Source: Oscillospiraceae bacterium
Lineage (GTDB): Bacteria; Bacillota; Clostridia; Oscillospirales; Oscillospiraceae
Assembly (NCBI GenBank): GCA_902791215.1
Contig: CADAUZ010000003.1
Span: 62,001-126,000 of the forward strand
Reading direction: 5' to 3'
Length of the DNA stretch: 64,000 bases
Positions 8,351-15,252 of the stretch are shown piece by piece. Made by a program: the position numbers and the translations under genes. The notes below the pieces were generated by a model, which saw nothing but the letters and a program-made list of their open reading frames with translations, was not told where the DNA came from and did not search any database. Positions within the stretch are counted from its first letter, which is position 1. The number at the start of each line of letters is the position of its first letter.

Positions 8351-8923
8351 TCAGGTTCCGGAAACGCTTTCGGGTATCGTAAGCGATTTCGTGAGCATGC
8401 GGATATAAACATCATCTACGCTCACGAGCTCCGTTGTCCCCTTCTTCACCGTGACGTTTTTAAAATCAAGCACGTCTTTCTTTTCATCCGTCCAGCTGAC
8501 TGTACTGAATGTAACCATCAGATTTTTGGTAACGGCGGCTTCCGAAACAAGATTACGTGGGACAACACCGTCAACAGGCACGTCGCTGCCGTATTGCAAA
8601 AAGTCCTGCACCATGATGATGTCTTCATCCTTATACAGCCTGGATCTCGCGCCGGTGTCGGAGCTGTAAAATTGAACCGACGTGCTGTCATCCGCGACTT
8701 TAAGGTCCCAAGCTGTGGAAAGCTCATTGCGCAGGGCATTCACCGTCGTGGACAATGCGACCTGCGCATTGGCCGCGTCGACTGCTTTCCCGAAGGCTGT
8801 CACCGCAGCCGGGATTCCCTCGGCAACAACAGCAGATACCATCAGGAGGATCAGTACCGTCATCAATGTTTCCGACAGGGTAAAACCGAGCTTGCTTTTT
8901 AGTTTTTTTATCACGTTTTTCAA
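8351..8923 (-). CDS. Minor pilin / pseudopilin
   Basis: 190 aa from TTG 8923 (AGAGG 7 nt upstream); the frame stays open upstream but has no ribosome site there. The prepilin signal is KLGFTLSETLMTVLILLMVS, with cleavage after Gly13 and Glu at +5. The mature part is short with no recognised domain. It precedes the large adhesin gene by 13 bp and overlaps nothing essential upstream. Probably one of the minor subunits that prime pilus assembly. Confidence 0.82.
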   Translation of the reverse strand: MKNVIKKLKSKLGFTLSETLMTVLILLMVSAVVAEGIPAAVTAFGKAVDAANAQVALSTTVNALRNELSTAWDLKVADDSTSVQFYSSDTGARSRLYKDEDIIMVQDFLQYGSDVPVDGVVPRNLVSEAAVTKNLMVTFSTVSWTDEKKDVLDFKNVTVKKGTTELVSVDDVYIRMLTKSLTIPESVSGT

Positions 8924-8966
8924 AGCTCTACCTCTGCAGCGGCAACGCTGCACGTTGTTTCCGATC

Positions 8967-9302
8967 TCAGTCTGCTGCGCCTGCATAGGCGTATATCGTC
9001 TTTTCCTCGCTGTTGAAAACAGGGTTCTCGTAAAGAATAATACCCGGCGTTTCCATTACCTCGCCATTTGTTGATTTAATTGTGACTGTCGCAGGCTCGC
9101 CGTCAGAATGCTGTTCCAGCTTCGCGTTTCCCTCATAATATCGGTTCATAGTCTCTTTGCTCCTCGTCACCAGCGAGACCGTCGAGCTGATCATCGTAGC
9201 AAGCATTGTCAGTGCAAGTGCAGCAATGAGAAGCGATACCAAAACCTCGGTAATCGTTTCGCCTGCCTGACTGTTCAGTTTTTTTCTCATTTTAAGGTTC
9301 AT
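8967..9302 (-). CDS. Small pseudopilin
   Basis: 111 aa from ATG 9302, with GGGTGA upstream; it overlaps the previous gene by 11 bp. The signal is SQAGETITEVLVSLLIAAL: cleavage after Gly14, an acidic Glu at +1 instead of the usual Phe/Met, and Glu at +5. GET-type starts are seen in other Firmicutes pseudopilins. The globular part is only about 70 residues. Likely a minor pilin working with the neighbours at 8351, 5884 and 9292. Confidence 0.78.
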   Translation of the reverse strand: MNLKMRKKLNSQAGETITEVLVSLLIAALALTMLATMISSTVSLVTRSKETMNRYYEGNAKLEQHSDGEPATVTIKSTNGEVMETPGIILYENPVFNSEEKTIYAYAGAAD

Positions 9303-10011
9303 TATTATCACCCGATTGCAGCCTGCCTGCACCCACGATCCGAATATCCTGGATATGCCAGGTAACCTTAAATGTTGTCGCAGTCTCCGTTACCATCCCG
9401 CTGCCATCACGTTTGACTTCAACAAAGTGTTTTTCATCTGCGTTAAAAAGTAAATTCATAGCATAGCTTTTTTTATCTGCTTTATTTTCTTGCTGCTCTA
9501 CCGTAAGGATCATAGCGCCGTTCTCATTGAGAAAGCTGCCGTCGGTGTCTCTGGCTGAGCCATCGATCTCTTCTTTAATGTTTACCGTCAGCCTGTCCTT
9601 ACCGGAGACTGTCAGAGTCAGCGGCAATCTGTTATCGTTCTCTTCATTGATTCTTTTTCTCTGTATTGTGTTATTGTTTTGGATATAGAAAAGTGCCGCT
9701 TCCTTTGCGATAGGAAGTGCTTCATCCACTTTTGTCCCGTCTCCAAAGGCATAACTTGCCGAGGCGTCTTCCGGTTTTGTCTCAATAATCGTAACTTCTT
9801 TTCCGTCAATGGTATCGATCAGCAACCTCGCCGCGCTGTTGACGCTGTAGTAGCGCTGGTCCATTTCCGCGATCTGGCTCATGCGGCCCGAGGCTGCCGT
9901 GCCGGCAACCAAAACCACCGAGCCTACTACCGCGCACACCAGAAACAGCAGCAGCGCAAAGGTGAGCGACGCGCCGCGCCGGGATCGTATTTTGTTTCTG
10001 ATCGCCTGCAT
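9292..10011 (-). CDS. PilX/GspK-like pseudopilin lacking Glu5
   Basis: 239 aa from ATG 10011. The promoter below would start RNA near 10073, so the upstream ATG at 10074 is not usable; AAGGGGG lies 10 nt before 10011. A basic leader (RNKIRSRRG) precedes ASLTFALLLFLVCAVVGSVV, and position +5 is Phe instead of Glu. Lack of Glu5 is the mark of tip pseudopilins such as GspK/PilX. First gene of the pseudopilin operon. Confidence 0.72.
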   Translation of the reverse strand: MQAIRNKIRSRRGASLTFALLLFLVCAVVGSVVLVAGTAASGRMSQIAEMDQRYYSVNSAARLLIDTIDGKEVTIIETKPEDASASYAFGDGTKVDEALPIAKEAALFYIQNNNTIQRKRINEENDNRLPLTLTVSGKDRLTVNIKEEIDGSARDTDGSFLNENGAMILTVEQQENKADKKSYAMNLLFNADEKHFVEVKRDGSGMVTETATTFKVTWHIQDIRIVGAGRLQSGDNNEP

Positions 10012-10079
10012 CCTGCCAGCGCCCCCTTGTTTCTGAACTGCGGCTTTAAAAAAGCGCTTCATATAACTATACATAATAT

Positions 10080-10108
10080 ATTATACTCTGTTTTGCTCCC
10101 GGATGCAA
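10080..10108 (-). promoter_or_regulatory. Promoter of the pseudopilin operon
   Basis: Minus strand TTGCAT (10108-10103), 17-nt spacer, TATAAT (10085-10080). The predicted start near 10073 gives a leader of about 62 nt to the ATG at 10011. Confidence 0.75.
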
Positions 10109-10130
10109 GCATTTGTACACTGTCTGCACG

Positions 10131-10162
10131 CAAAAAACAGGAGCCGCAAAACAGCTCCCGTT
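10131..10162 (-). terminator. Terminator of the HD-GYP gene
   Basis: Arms 10136-10144 and 10154-10162, one mismatch, followed on the minus strand by a T run (10137-10131). It starts 5 bp after the stop codon. Confidence 0.8.
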
Positions 10163-10166
10163 TCTC

Positions 10167-11534
10167 TCAGATTTTCTCGAATATGCTCCCCGGCTGCTTG
10201 CACTGGGGGCAGATCGTCTCCTGCGGATTGTCGCCGAGGTAGACATAGCCGCACACCGGGCAGCGCCAGGCGGCGCCGGGATAGTCCTTTTCCTCCGCGA
10301 GCGGCTTTTTCCCGCGCACGTCTTCATCGCTGCTGTGCAGCAGATAACAGGTGTCGATGTCCTCAACGATGTCCCCGTCCAGCTGACCGGCCCGGGCCAT
10401 CTTTTTGAGGATGCGCATGGCGTCCTCGTGGCACATGCCGGGCTTATAGGGCCGCTCCTCCACCAGGGCCTGGTACACGTCGATGCAGGCCATCAGCCGC
10501 TCGTTCTTGCCCAGCTGTTCGGCACGCAGACCGAAGGGGTAGCCGCTGCCGTCCAGCTTTTCATGGTGCAGCGCCGCCCAGCGGGTGATGTCCTCCATGC
10601 CGCCGATGCGGTGCAGCAGCTCCCAGGTGCCGAGGGCGTGGTTGGTGATCTCCCGGTACTCCGCGTCGGTCAGGCGCGCGGGCTTTTCGAGAATGTCATT
10701 GCTGATGAGGAGCTTTCCGATGTCATGCAGCGCGCCCGCGATATAGAGCTTGTCGCAGGTCTCCTTCGGATAGCCGTAATACTGGCCCAGGCGCTCGGCC
10801 TTGTCGGCCACGCCCTGGGAATGCTTCCAGGTAAAATGCGATTTATAGTCCGTAAGATCGGCAAAGATCGCCGACATGTCGCGCAGAAGCTCAATGGGGA
10901 TCTCGGTCGGCTTCGGCGGCAGAAGCGCGGCAAGGACCTCCACGCAGCCGTCGCCGGTGATGGAGCGCAGCAGCTCATAATCCACCGAAGATGTGAAAAG
11001 CTCCACGCATTCCGGCGAGAAGGCGGCGCCGCTTTCGGCGCGGACCCAGTCCATCAGGCGCGCGAACTTTTCCCGGTCCATGGTATCGAGCAAAAAGTCG
11101 GTGTCGGCCTTGTCCGCGATGTGGATGAGCTGGGCACAAAGCGGGGTATCCGCCGCCTTTTTGCGCATGGCGCCGAGACCGTCCGCCCGGTCATGGTGGT
11201 AGAGCACCGCCCCCTCGACCAGCGGATAGAAGGGCAGGCGCGAGAGGATGCGCTCCCCCGTCCAGCAATGGGCAGACATGTTGAGCTCCTGCGGGGCGCA
11301 GCTGTTCGTGCACAGCTCGTCGCTGAGGTATTCGGACAGGGCGCAGTCATGCAGCACCGCCGCCTGCGTGAGGGCATAGACCGTCTCACCGTCAAACCCC
11401 GCGCGCTCGGCCAGGCGATGCGTGAGCACCGCGACGCGCTTGACGTGGTATCTGGGCACATTGAGTATCCTGTCCTCCACGTAATCCGTGGCGCGCGAAA
11501 CGGCATTCAAAAACTCGGTGAGCTCAATGACCAT
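10167..11534 (-). CDS. HD-GYP phosphodiesterase with N-terminal HD copy and C-terminal rubredoxin-like domain
   Basis: 455 aa from ATG 11534 (GGGAG 7 nt upstream). The N-terminal third looks like a diverged HD domain (AVLHDCALSE, then LYHHDRADG). The centre is a complete HD-GYP domain: HDIGKLL at about residue 270 and HHEKLDGSGYP at about 320, the residues that bind the metal centre and c-di-GMP. The last 45 residues carry CPVCGYVYLGDNPQ and CPQCKQPG, a rubredoxin-type CxxC...CxxC site. HD-GYP enzymes hydrolyse c-di-GMP to pGpG or GMP. The rubredoxin-like end suggests iron or redox sensing, which is inference. Single-gene unit within the pilus locus. Confidence 0.9.
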   Translation of the reverse strand: MVIELTEFLNAVSRATDYVEDRILNVPRYHVKRVAVLTHRLAERAGFDGETVYALTQAAVLHDCALSEYLSDELCTNSCAPQELNMSAHCWTGERILSRLPFYPLVEGAVLYHHDRADGLGAMRKKAADTPLCAQLIHIADKADTDFLLDTMDREKFARLMDWVRAESGAAFSPECVELFTSSVDYELLRSITGDGCVEVLAALLPPKPTEIPIELLRDMSAIFADLTDYKSHFTWKHSQGVADKAERLGQYYGYPKETCDKLYIAGALHDIGKLLISNDILEKPARLTDAEYREITNHALGTWELLHRIGGMEDITRWAALHHEKLDGSGYPFGLRAEQLGKNERLMACIDVYQALVEERPYKPGMCHEDAMRILKKMARAGQLDGDIVEDIDTCYLLHSSDEDVRGKKPLAEEKDYPGAAWRCPVCGYVYLGDNPQETICPQCKQPGSIFEKI

Positions 11535-11567
11535 GACCATACTCCCTTTTGCCTTTATAACGCGTGC

Positions 11568-11596
11568 ATTGTACCACGATCATACATTTTTCGCAA
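11568..11596 (-). promoter_or_regulatory. Promoter of the HD-GYP gene
   Basis: Minus strand TTGCGA (11596-11591), 17-nt spacer, TACAAT (11573-11568), about 30 bp before the start codon. Confidence 0.6.
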
Positions 11597-11656
11597 CGGG
11601 AAATCCGCCCGCCCGGGCCGTCGGAAGTTTTTTTTCGCCGATGTCGAAAACAGGCA

Positions 11657-11685
11657 TTGTCTGTCGAAAAAAATTATGGTATAGT
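11657..11685 (+). promoter_or_regulatory. Promoter of the zinc-ribbon/Ig-like gene
   Basis: TTGTCT (11657-11662), 17-nt spacer, TATAGT (11680-11685), 32 bp before the ATG at 11718. Confidence 0.6.
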
Positions 11686-11717
11686 TTTGTTAATCTTTTT
11701 ACAACAGGGGTGACACC

Positions 11718-12269
11718 ATGTCCAAGTGCCCGAAATGCGGAAAGGAAATTTCCGCGCCGCTGCTCAAGTGCCCGGCCTGCGGCCGTGTTCTCAAGCCCTA
11801 CAGGGGGCAAAAGCTTGTGGTTCCGACCGTCGTCGGAAGCTGTCTGCTCGCGGCGGCATTCGCGGGCGGACTCCTGTTCGATTTCAAATCCACCGCCGCC
11901 GAGCCCACGCCCACGCCCACGCCGCAGATCGTGGAGACCATGCCGCCGGCAACGCCCACCCCCACCCCGCGGGTGGAGAGCCTTCGCATCTATGCCTTCG
12001 GCCGTGAGCTGGACTCCGACGGCTTCACCGCTTATGTGGGAGACAAGCCGTTCACGCTGACGGTCGAGATCGAGCCTAAGCTGCGGCGTCCGCTCGTTAA
12101 CTGGTCGATCCGCGACAGCAGAGACAGCGGCGACAGCGCCTCTCTGACCGTAAGCGAGGACGGCATGAGCTGTGAGTTTACCGCCGTCAAGCCCACCGGC
12201 AGAAACGAGCTGACCGTGAGCTGCTTCGGCGCGGAGGTCATGATCCCCGTGTTTCTGTGGGAAAGATAA
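11718..12269 (+). CDS. Zinc-ribbon membrane protein with exposed Ig-like domain
   Basis: 183 aa. Residues 4-22 form a CPKCGK...CPACGR zinc ribbon. A membrane helix follows at about 34-52, then a Thr/Pro linker (PTPTPTP twice) and a C-terminal all-beta domain (about 85-183) that looks like a bacterial Ig-like fold. Topology: ribbon inside, Ig-like domain outside. It stands alone on the plus strand between HD-GYP and the aminopeptidase and has its own promoter and shared terminator. Similar zinc-ribbon anchored proteins are common and uncharacterised in this group. Function unknown. Confidence 0.75.
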   Translation: MSKCPKCGKEISAPLLKCPACGRVLKPYRGQKLVVPTVVGSCLLAAAFAGGLLFDFKSTAAEPTPTPTPQIVETMPPATPTPTPRVESLRIYAFGRELDSDGFTAYVGDKPFTLTVEIEPKLRRPLVNWSIRDSRDSGDSASLTVSEDGMSCEFTAVKPTGRNELTVSCFGAEVMIPVFLWER

Positions 12270-12276
12270 GCGCAAA

Positions 12277-12310
12277 GCGCCTCCCGGTGTGTTCCGGGAG
12301 GCGCTGGTAT
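12277..12310. terminator. Bidirectional terminator
   Basis: Perfect 11-bp stem (12277-12287 and 12294-12304), followed on the plus side by TGGTATTTT. It separates two convergent genes. Confidence 0.8.
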
Positions 12311-12314
12311 TTTA

Positions 12315-13628
12315 TCATACGGGCGGCAGGACCTCGACGACGCCGTTTTCGTCTTCGGTGACGGCGCTGGAGAAGAGGGTCCTCGCAAGCTTGACAAGAT
12401 CGTCCACATCCGAGGCGGCGCAGGTCTCGTAGGGGGAATGCATGGCGAGCTGCGCGACGCCCACATCCGCCGACTTGACGGCGACCTGCTGGGAGGAGAT
12501 ATTCCCCAGCGTGGAGCCGCCGGGTATATCGGAGTGGTTGGTGAAGACCTGGAGCCTGGCCTCAGCTTTCTCGGCCAGGATGCGCACGATCGCCGCCGAG
12601 ACGGCGTCCGTCGTGTACTTCTGGTTCCCGCTGTACTTGAGCACGATGCCGCTGCCCATGACGGGGCGGTTGACGGGGTCGCATTTTTCGGGGTAGTTCG
12701 GATGGAGGGCGTGGCCGTTGTCCGCGGAGAGCAGGAAGCTCTGCGGCAGCTTCGTCAGATAGTCCACACCGGAAAGGCCGAGGCCCTCGCAGATCCTCTC
12801 CAGGGTCTCACGGAGGAAACCGGAGGCCGCCCCCTGCCTCGTCATGGAGCCGATCTCCTCATTGTCCAGCAGCAGATGGACGGGGATGCTCTCCGCCTCC
12901 GTGCTCTCCAGCAGGCCGTAGAGGGACGCGCAGGCGCACAGCATATCGTCCAAGCGCGGGCTGGAAATGAACTCGCCTTTCGCGCCCCAGACGCTGGGAG
13001 CCTGGCGGTTGTAGACAAAGAGGTCGTGCCCGACGACGGACGCGGGCTCCACGCCCGCCTCCTTTGCGATCAGGCCGAGCAGGCTTGCCTCCCCGCCCAG
13101 GGCGAAGAGCGGGAGCATGTCCTTCTGGACTTTCAGCGGATGGCCGTCGTTGACGCTCCGGTCCATGTGGATGGCGAGGCTCGGGATCAGCAGCAGGTCG
13201 CGCGGGATATTGACGAGCCGGGTCGAAACGCGGTTCCCGTCACGCACCATGATCCGCCCGGCCACGGACAGCGGCCTGTCGAACCAGGGCGACAGCAGCG
13301 CGCCGCCGTACTTTTCGACGTTGAGCCTGGTGTACTTCCCTTCCACCGGCATTTCCGGATTCTCTTTGATTTTCAGAAACGGCGAATCGCCGTGCGAGGC
13401 CATAATCATAAAGCCGCGAAAATCGCATTGGGGGATGCGGAAGGCCGCAAGCGCCGAGTCATTGCGGACGACGAAATATTTCCCGCCCGGGCGCAGGTTC
13501 CAGCGGCTGCCTTCGGAAAGCCGGGTATAGCCCGCCTCGAGCAGCATGCGCCGCTGCCCGTCTATGACATGATAAACGCTCGGGTGCTCCCGAATAAAGG
13601 TCAGCACCTGCTCACTGTAAGGCTTCAT
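12315..13628 (-). CDS. apeB: M18 family aminopeptidase
   Basis: 437 aa, full length for the family. Dinuclear-metal ligands are visible: ASHGDSP (His), the LLDNEEIGS segment (Asp and catalytic Glu-Glu pair), SADNGHALHPNY, and the closing HSPYETCAASD (His). M18 enzymes form large tetrahedral cytoplasmic assemblies that remove acidic or neutral N-terminal residues from peptides. The gene is monocistronic. Its promoter is TTGACG-18-TATACT at 13715-13686 on the minus strand. The symbol follows the apeA/apeB usage for this family and is approximate. Confidence 0.92.
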   Translation of the reverse strand: MKPYSEQVLTFIREHPSVYHVIDGQRRMLLEAGYTRLSEGSRWNLRPGGKYFVVRNDSALAAFRIPQCDFRGFMIMASHGDSPFLKIKENPEMPVEGKYTRLNVEKYGGALLSPWFDRPLSVAGRIMVRDGNRVSTRLVNIPRDLLLIPSLAIHMDRSVNDGHPLKVQKDMLPLFALGGEASLLGLIAKEAGVEPASVVGHDLFVYNRQAPSVWGAKGEFISSPRLDDMLCACASLYGLLESTEAESIPVHLLLDNEEIGSMTRQGAASGFLRETLERICEGLGLSGVDYLTKLPQSFLLSADNGHALHPNYPEKCDPVNRPVMGSGIVLKYSGNQKYTTDAVSAAIVRILAEKAEARLQVFTNHSDIPGGSTLGNISSQQVAVKSADVGVAQLAMHSPYETCAASDVDDLVKLARTLFSSAVTEDENGVVEVLPPV

Positions 13629-13750
13629 TCCCTTGTCTCCTCATTCTGTCTTGCTCTGTGCCGGATGGCAAATTCAGGCAGACAAAGTATAGCGTATTTT
13701 GATTTGCTTCGTCAATAGCTTTCTGTGGTTTCCGGGGCGGCGCTTTGTTA

Positions 13751-13779
13751 TTGACATTCCCTGTCAGATTTTGTAGAAT
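13751..13779 (+). promoter_or_regulatory. Consensus promoter of small-peptide RNA, cassette 1
   Basis: TTGACA (13751-13756), 17-nt spacer, TAGAAT (13774-13779). RNA would start near 13785, exactly at a 5-bp hairpin with a GAAA loop (13785-13798), a typical stabilising 5' end. Confidence 0.8.
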
Positions 13780-13875
13780 ATGCTTACCCGAAAGGGTACG
13801 ATGAAGAGCAGGCAACAAACACGTACATAGGCGGTTGGCTCCATCCCTCATCTGAACAGGAAGGGGGTGGTGTGC

Positions 13876-13989
13876 ATGCGCTTGACCTTCCGCATCAAGA
13901 AGTGGACCGTGACGATCACTGTCCGGGAAACTTCAAAGAAGGCAAATGCAAAACGCGCAAAAAAAGCAACCGCCACTCCCCAAAAGTGA
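13876..13989 (+). CDS. 37-aa cationic peptide, cassette 1 (candidate type I toxin-like)
   Basis: MRLTFRIKKWTVTITV followed by a Lys/Ala-rich tail ending ATPQK: 37 aa, strongly basic, with an amphipathic beta-like N-terminal half rather than a clear membrane helix. GGGGGTGG (13863-13870) is a strong ribosome site 5 nt from the ATG. It can pair with CCATCCCT at 13841-13848, so translation is probably gated by RNA folding. The terminator begins inside the last codons. A convergent promoter makes an antisense RNA over the 3' end. I do not recognise the peptide. Toxin-like activity is inferred only from the layout. Confidence 0.6.
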   Translation: MRLTFRIKKWTVTITVRETSKKANAKRAKKATATPQK

Positions 13990-14000
13990 CGGTTGTTTTT
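13961..14000. terminator. Bidirectional terminator shared by the two convergent RNAs
   Basis: Stem of about 17 bp (13961-13977 and 13985-14000) with one mismatch, an A run on one side and a T run on the other. It acts in both directions and overlaps the peptide's last codons. Confidence 0.8.
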
Positions 14001-14062
14001 GTGGCAGCAGCCACATAATGAAACTGTCGTAAGGAGCTAACCGTGTGCGTGGTTTGCTCTTC
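13962..14062 (-). ncRNA. Predicted antisense RNA of cassette 1
   Basis: About 100 nt, from the consensus promoter at 14097-14069 to the shared terminator. It has a short hairpin (14000-14015 region, TGTGGC/GCCACA) and no good ORF. Its 3' third is complementary to the end of the peptide mRNA. Its 5' end (ATGAAGAGCA...GGTTAGCTCC, minus strand) resembles the 5' leader of the peptide RNA (13801-13842). Confidence 0.55.
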
Positions 14063-14068
14063 ATTGTT

Positions 14069-14097
14069 ATTATAGGGCCTCGCGCCGGGTTTGTCAA
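14069..14097 (-). promoter_or_regulatory. Consensus promoter of the antisense RNA, cassette 1
   Basis: Minus strand TTGACA (14097-14092), 17-nt spacer, TATAAT (14074-14069): a perfect sigma-A match pointing at the peptide ORF. Confidence 0.8.
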
Positions 14098-14108
14098 GCG
14101 GCTCGATT

Positions 14109-14204
14109 AACCCCTTTCACCGCTAAAGCGGTCAGACAAGCTTGGAGTGTCGCGCGTTTCTCGCGCGTCAGAATCCTCCCCCGATCGCCGCAAGCGGCTG
14201 GGGG
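14109..14204. repeat. 96-bp direct repeat, copy 1 (downstream of major pilin)
   Basis: It matches 14992-15087 with about three mismatches in 96 bp and the same orientation. The two copies flank the major pilin gene. Internal palindromes include CCGCTAAAGCGG and CGCGCGTTTCTCGCGCG. Confidence 0.85.
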
Positions 14205-14210
14205 AAGCAG

Positions 14211-14242
14211 AAAAGCGCCTCCCCGCTAGCATGGGAGGCGCT
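14211..14242 (-). terminator. Terminator of the major pilin gene
   Basis: Perfect 10-bp stem (14214-14223 and 14233-14242) followed on the minus strand by TTTTCTGC. A second GC hairpin without a T run lies at about 14347-14383. Confidence 0.7.
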
Positions 14243-14287
14243 CTTCTTATGGTTCCCCGTTGTCAGGGCCGATAACATTGACGCTTC

Positions 14288-14340
14288 GGCTCCCTCTGTG
14301 AGGGAGCTGTCAGCGCCGTTCACAGCGATGGCTGAGGGAG
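14288..14340. repeat. GGCTCCCTC...GAGGGAG dispersed palindromic repeat
   Basis: A nested palindrome: outer GGCTCCCTC/GAGGGAGC, then a variable inner stem, then TGAGGGAG. Related copies are at 14916-14957 and 16494-16546, and a short form is at 16617-16640. The inner stem differs between copies while the outer arms are kept. Confidence 0.75.
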
Positions 14341-14396
14341 TTTTGCCGCCGCCCCTCCCTTTCCCGGAGAGGAGGGGTGGCGGTTAATTGGTTGGA

Positions 14397-14804
14397 TTAA
14401 GCGTGAGCCTTAAACTCAATCTTACCAGTGCTCTCAGTGTAAATAACATCCCAACTGGTGCCCTTCAACTGTGCAGGAACATCAGCAATCTTTACACCAC
14501 CGATATCCTCAATGCCTTTGTTCTGCCAGTCTGCAACAGTCTGGTTTGCGGCAACAGTCGCAGTATATACATATTCGCCAGCCTTGCTGCCGGTACGAGT
14601 AACACCAGTAACATCATCGGCCTGAGTCAGAGAAGCGGTCATAACCTCTGCATACGCGGAACGAAGATTAGCAGCATCAGTAGACTCTCTGGCCTTCTCA
14701 AGCTGGCTTGTGAATACCGGAATGGCGATAGCGACGAGCACGGCGATGATCGCAACGACGATCAGCAGCTCGGCCAGGGTAAAGCCTTTATTGTTCTTCT
14801 TCAT
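14397..14804 (-). CDS. pilA: Major type IV pilin (PilA-like)
   Basis: 135 aa, with AAGGAG upstream. It has the classical prepilin start: NNKGFTLAELLIVVAIIAVL, cleavage after Gly7, Phe at +1, Glu at +5. The long N-terminal helix continues to about residue 55, with a small C-terminal domain and no Cys pair. Its size and position near pilC-pilT-pilB make it the best candidate for the main fibre subunit. It is separated from pilC by about 450 bp of repeats and lies between two 96-bp direct repeats, so it is probably transcribed alone. I could not identify a convincing promoter. Confidence 0.93.
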   Translation of the reverse strand: MKKNNKGFTLAELLIVVAIIAVLVAIAIPVFTSQLEKARESTDAANLRSAYAEVMTASLTQADDVTGVTRTGSKAGEYVYTATVAANQTVADWQNKGIEDIGGVKIADVPAQLKGTSWDVIYTESTGKIEFKAHA

Positions 14805-15252
14805 TTGGTTTTCTCCTTTTTATCGGATTATGTCTGTCTCCAGCAGCTCCGGGAAAGCCGCCGGGAAACGCTCTATTTTCAAACCGCCCGGGTGCGGTTT
14901 GGAAACCTTACATTTGGCTCCCTCTCAGAGGGAGCTGTCGCGAAGCGACTGAGGGAGTACGTCGTTCTTTTGTTGAACGTACATATAAAGAAACCCCTTC
15001 CACCGCTAAAGCGGTCAGACAAGCTTGGAGTGTCGCGCGTTTCTCGCGCGTCAGAATCCTCCCCCAATCGCCGCAAGCGGCTGGTGGAGGCAAGGGAGGG
15101 CGCCAATGAACAATCTTTCCCATGTACAATTATGCCATATCTGGAATCATAATGCAAGAGATTGTTCCTGAAATTTTCTTAAGTTCCTTCGCTTCGCTCA
15201 GGATGACACGAAGCGAAGGATGCCGTGAACGGTACTCCGCATGACGGGAGCG
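14805..15252. repeat. Repeat-rich spacer between pilA and pilC
   Basis: It contains the palindromic repeat at 14916-14957, the second copy of the 96-bp direct repeat (14992-15087), and a hairpin of the CTGAGCGAAGCGAAG family at 15181-15223. A GC hairpin with arms AAACCGC/GCGGTTT lies at about 14881-14900. No ORF here is convincing. Confidence 0.75.

Noticed and set aside
13612..13851. 79-codon minus-strand frame before the aminopeptidase
   Set aside because: It covers the aminopeptidase promoter and has no ribosome site or recognisable sequence.
14109..15087. CRISPR array
   Set aside because: Only two long copies flanking a gene, no regular spacing. No cas genes in the window.
14805..15252. 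c-di-GMP riboswitch upstream of pilA
   Set aside because: I looked for the GEMM core motifs and found none. The hairpins present belong to dispersed repeats.
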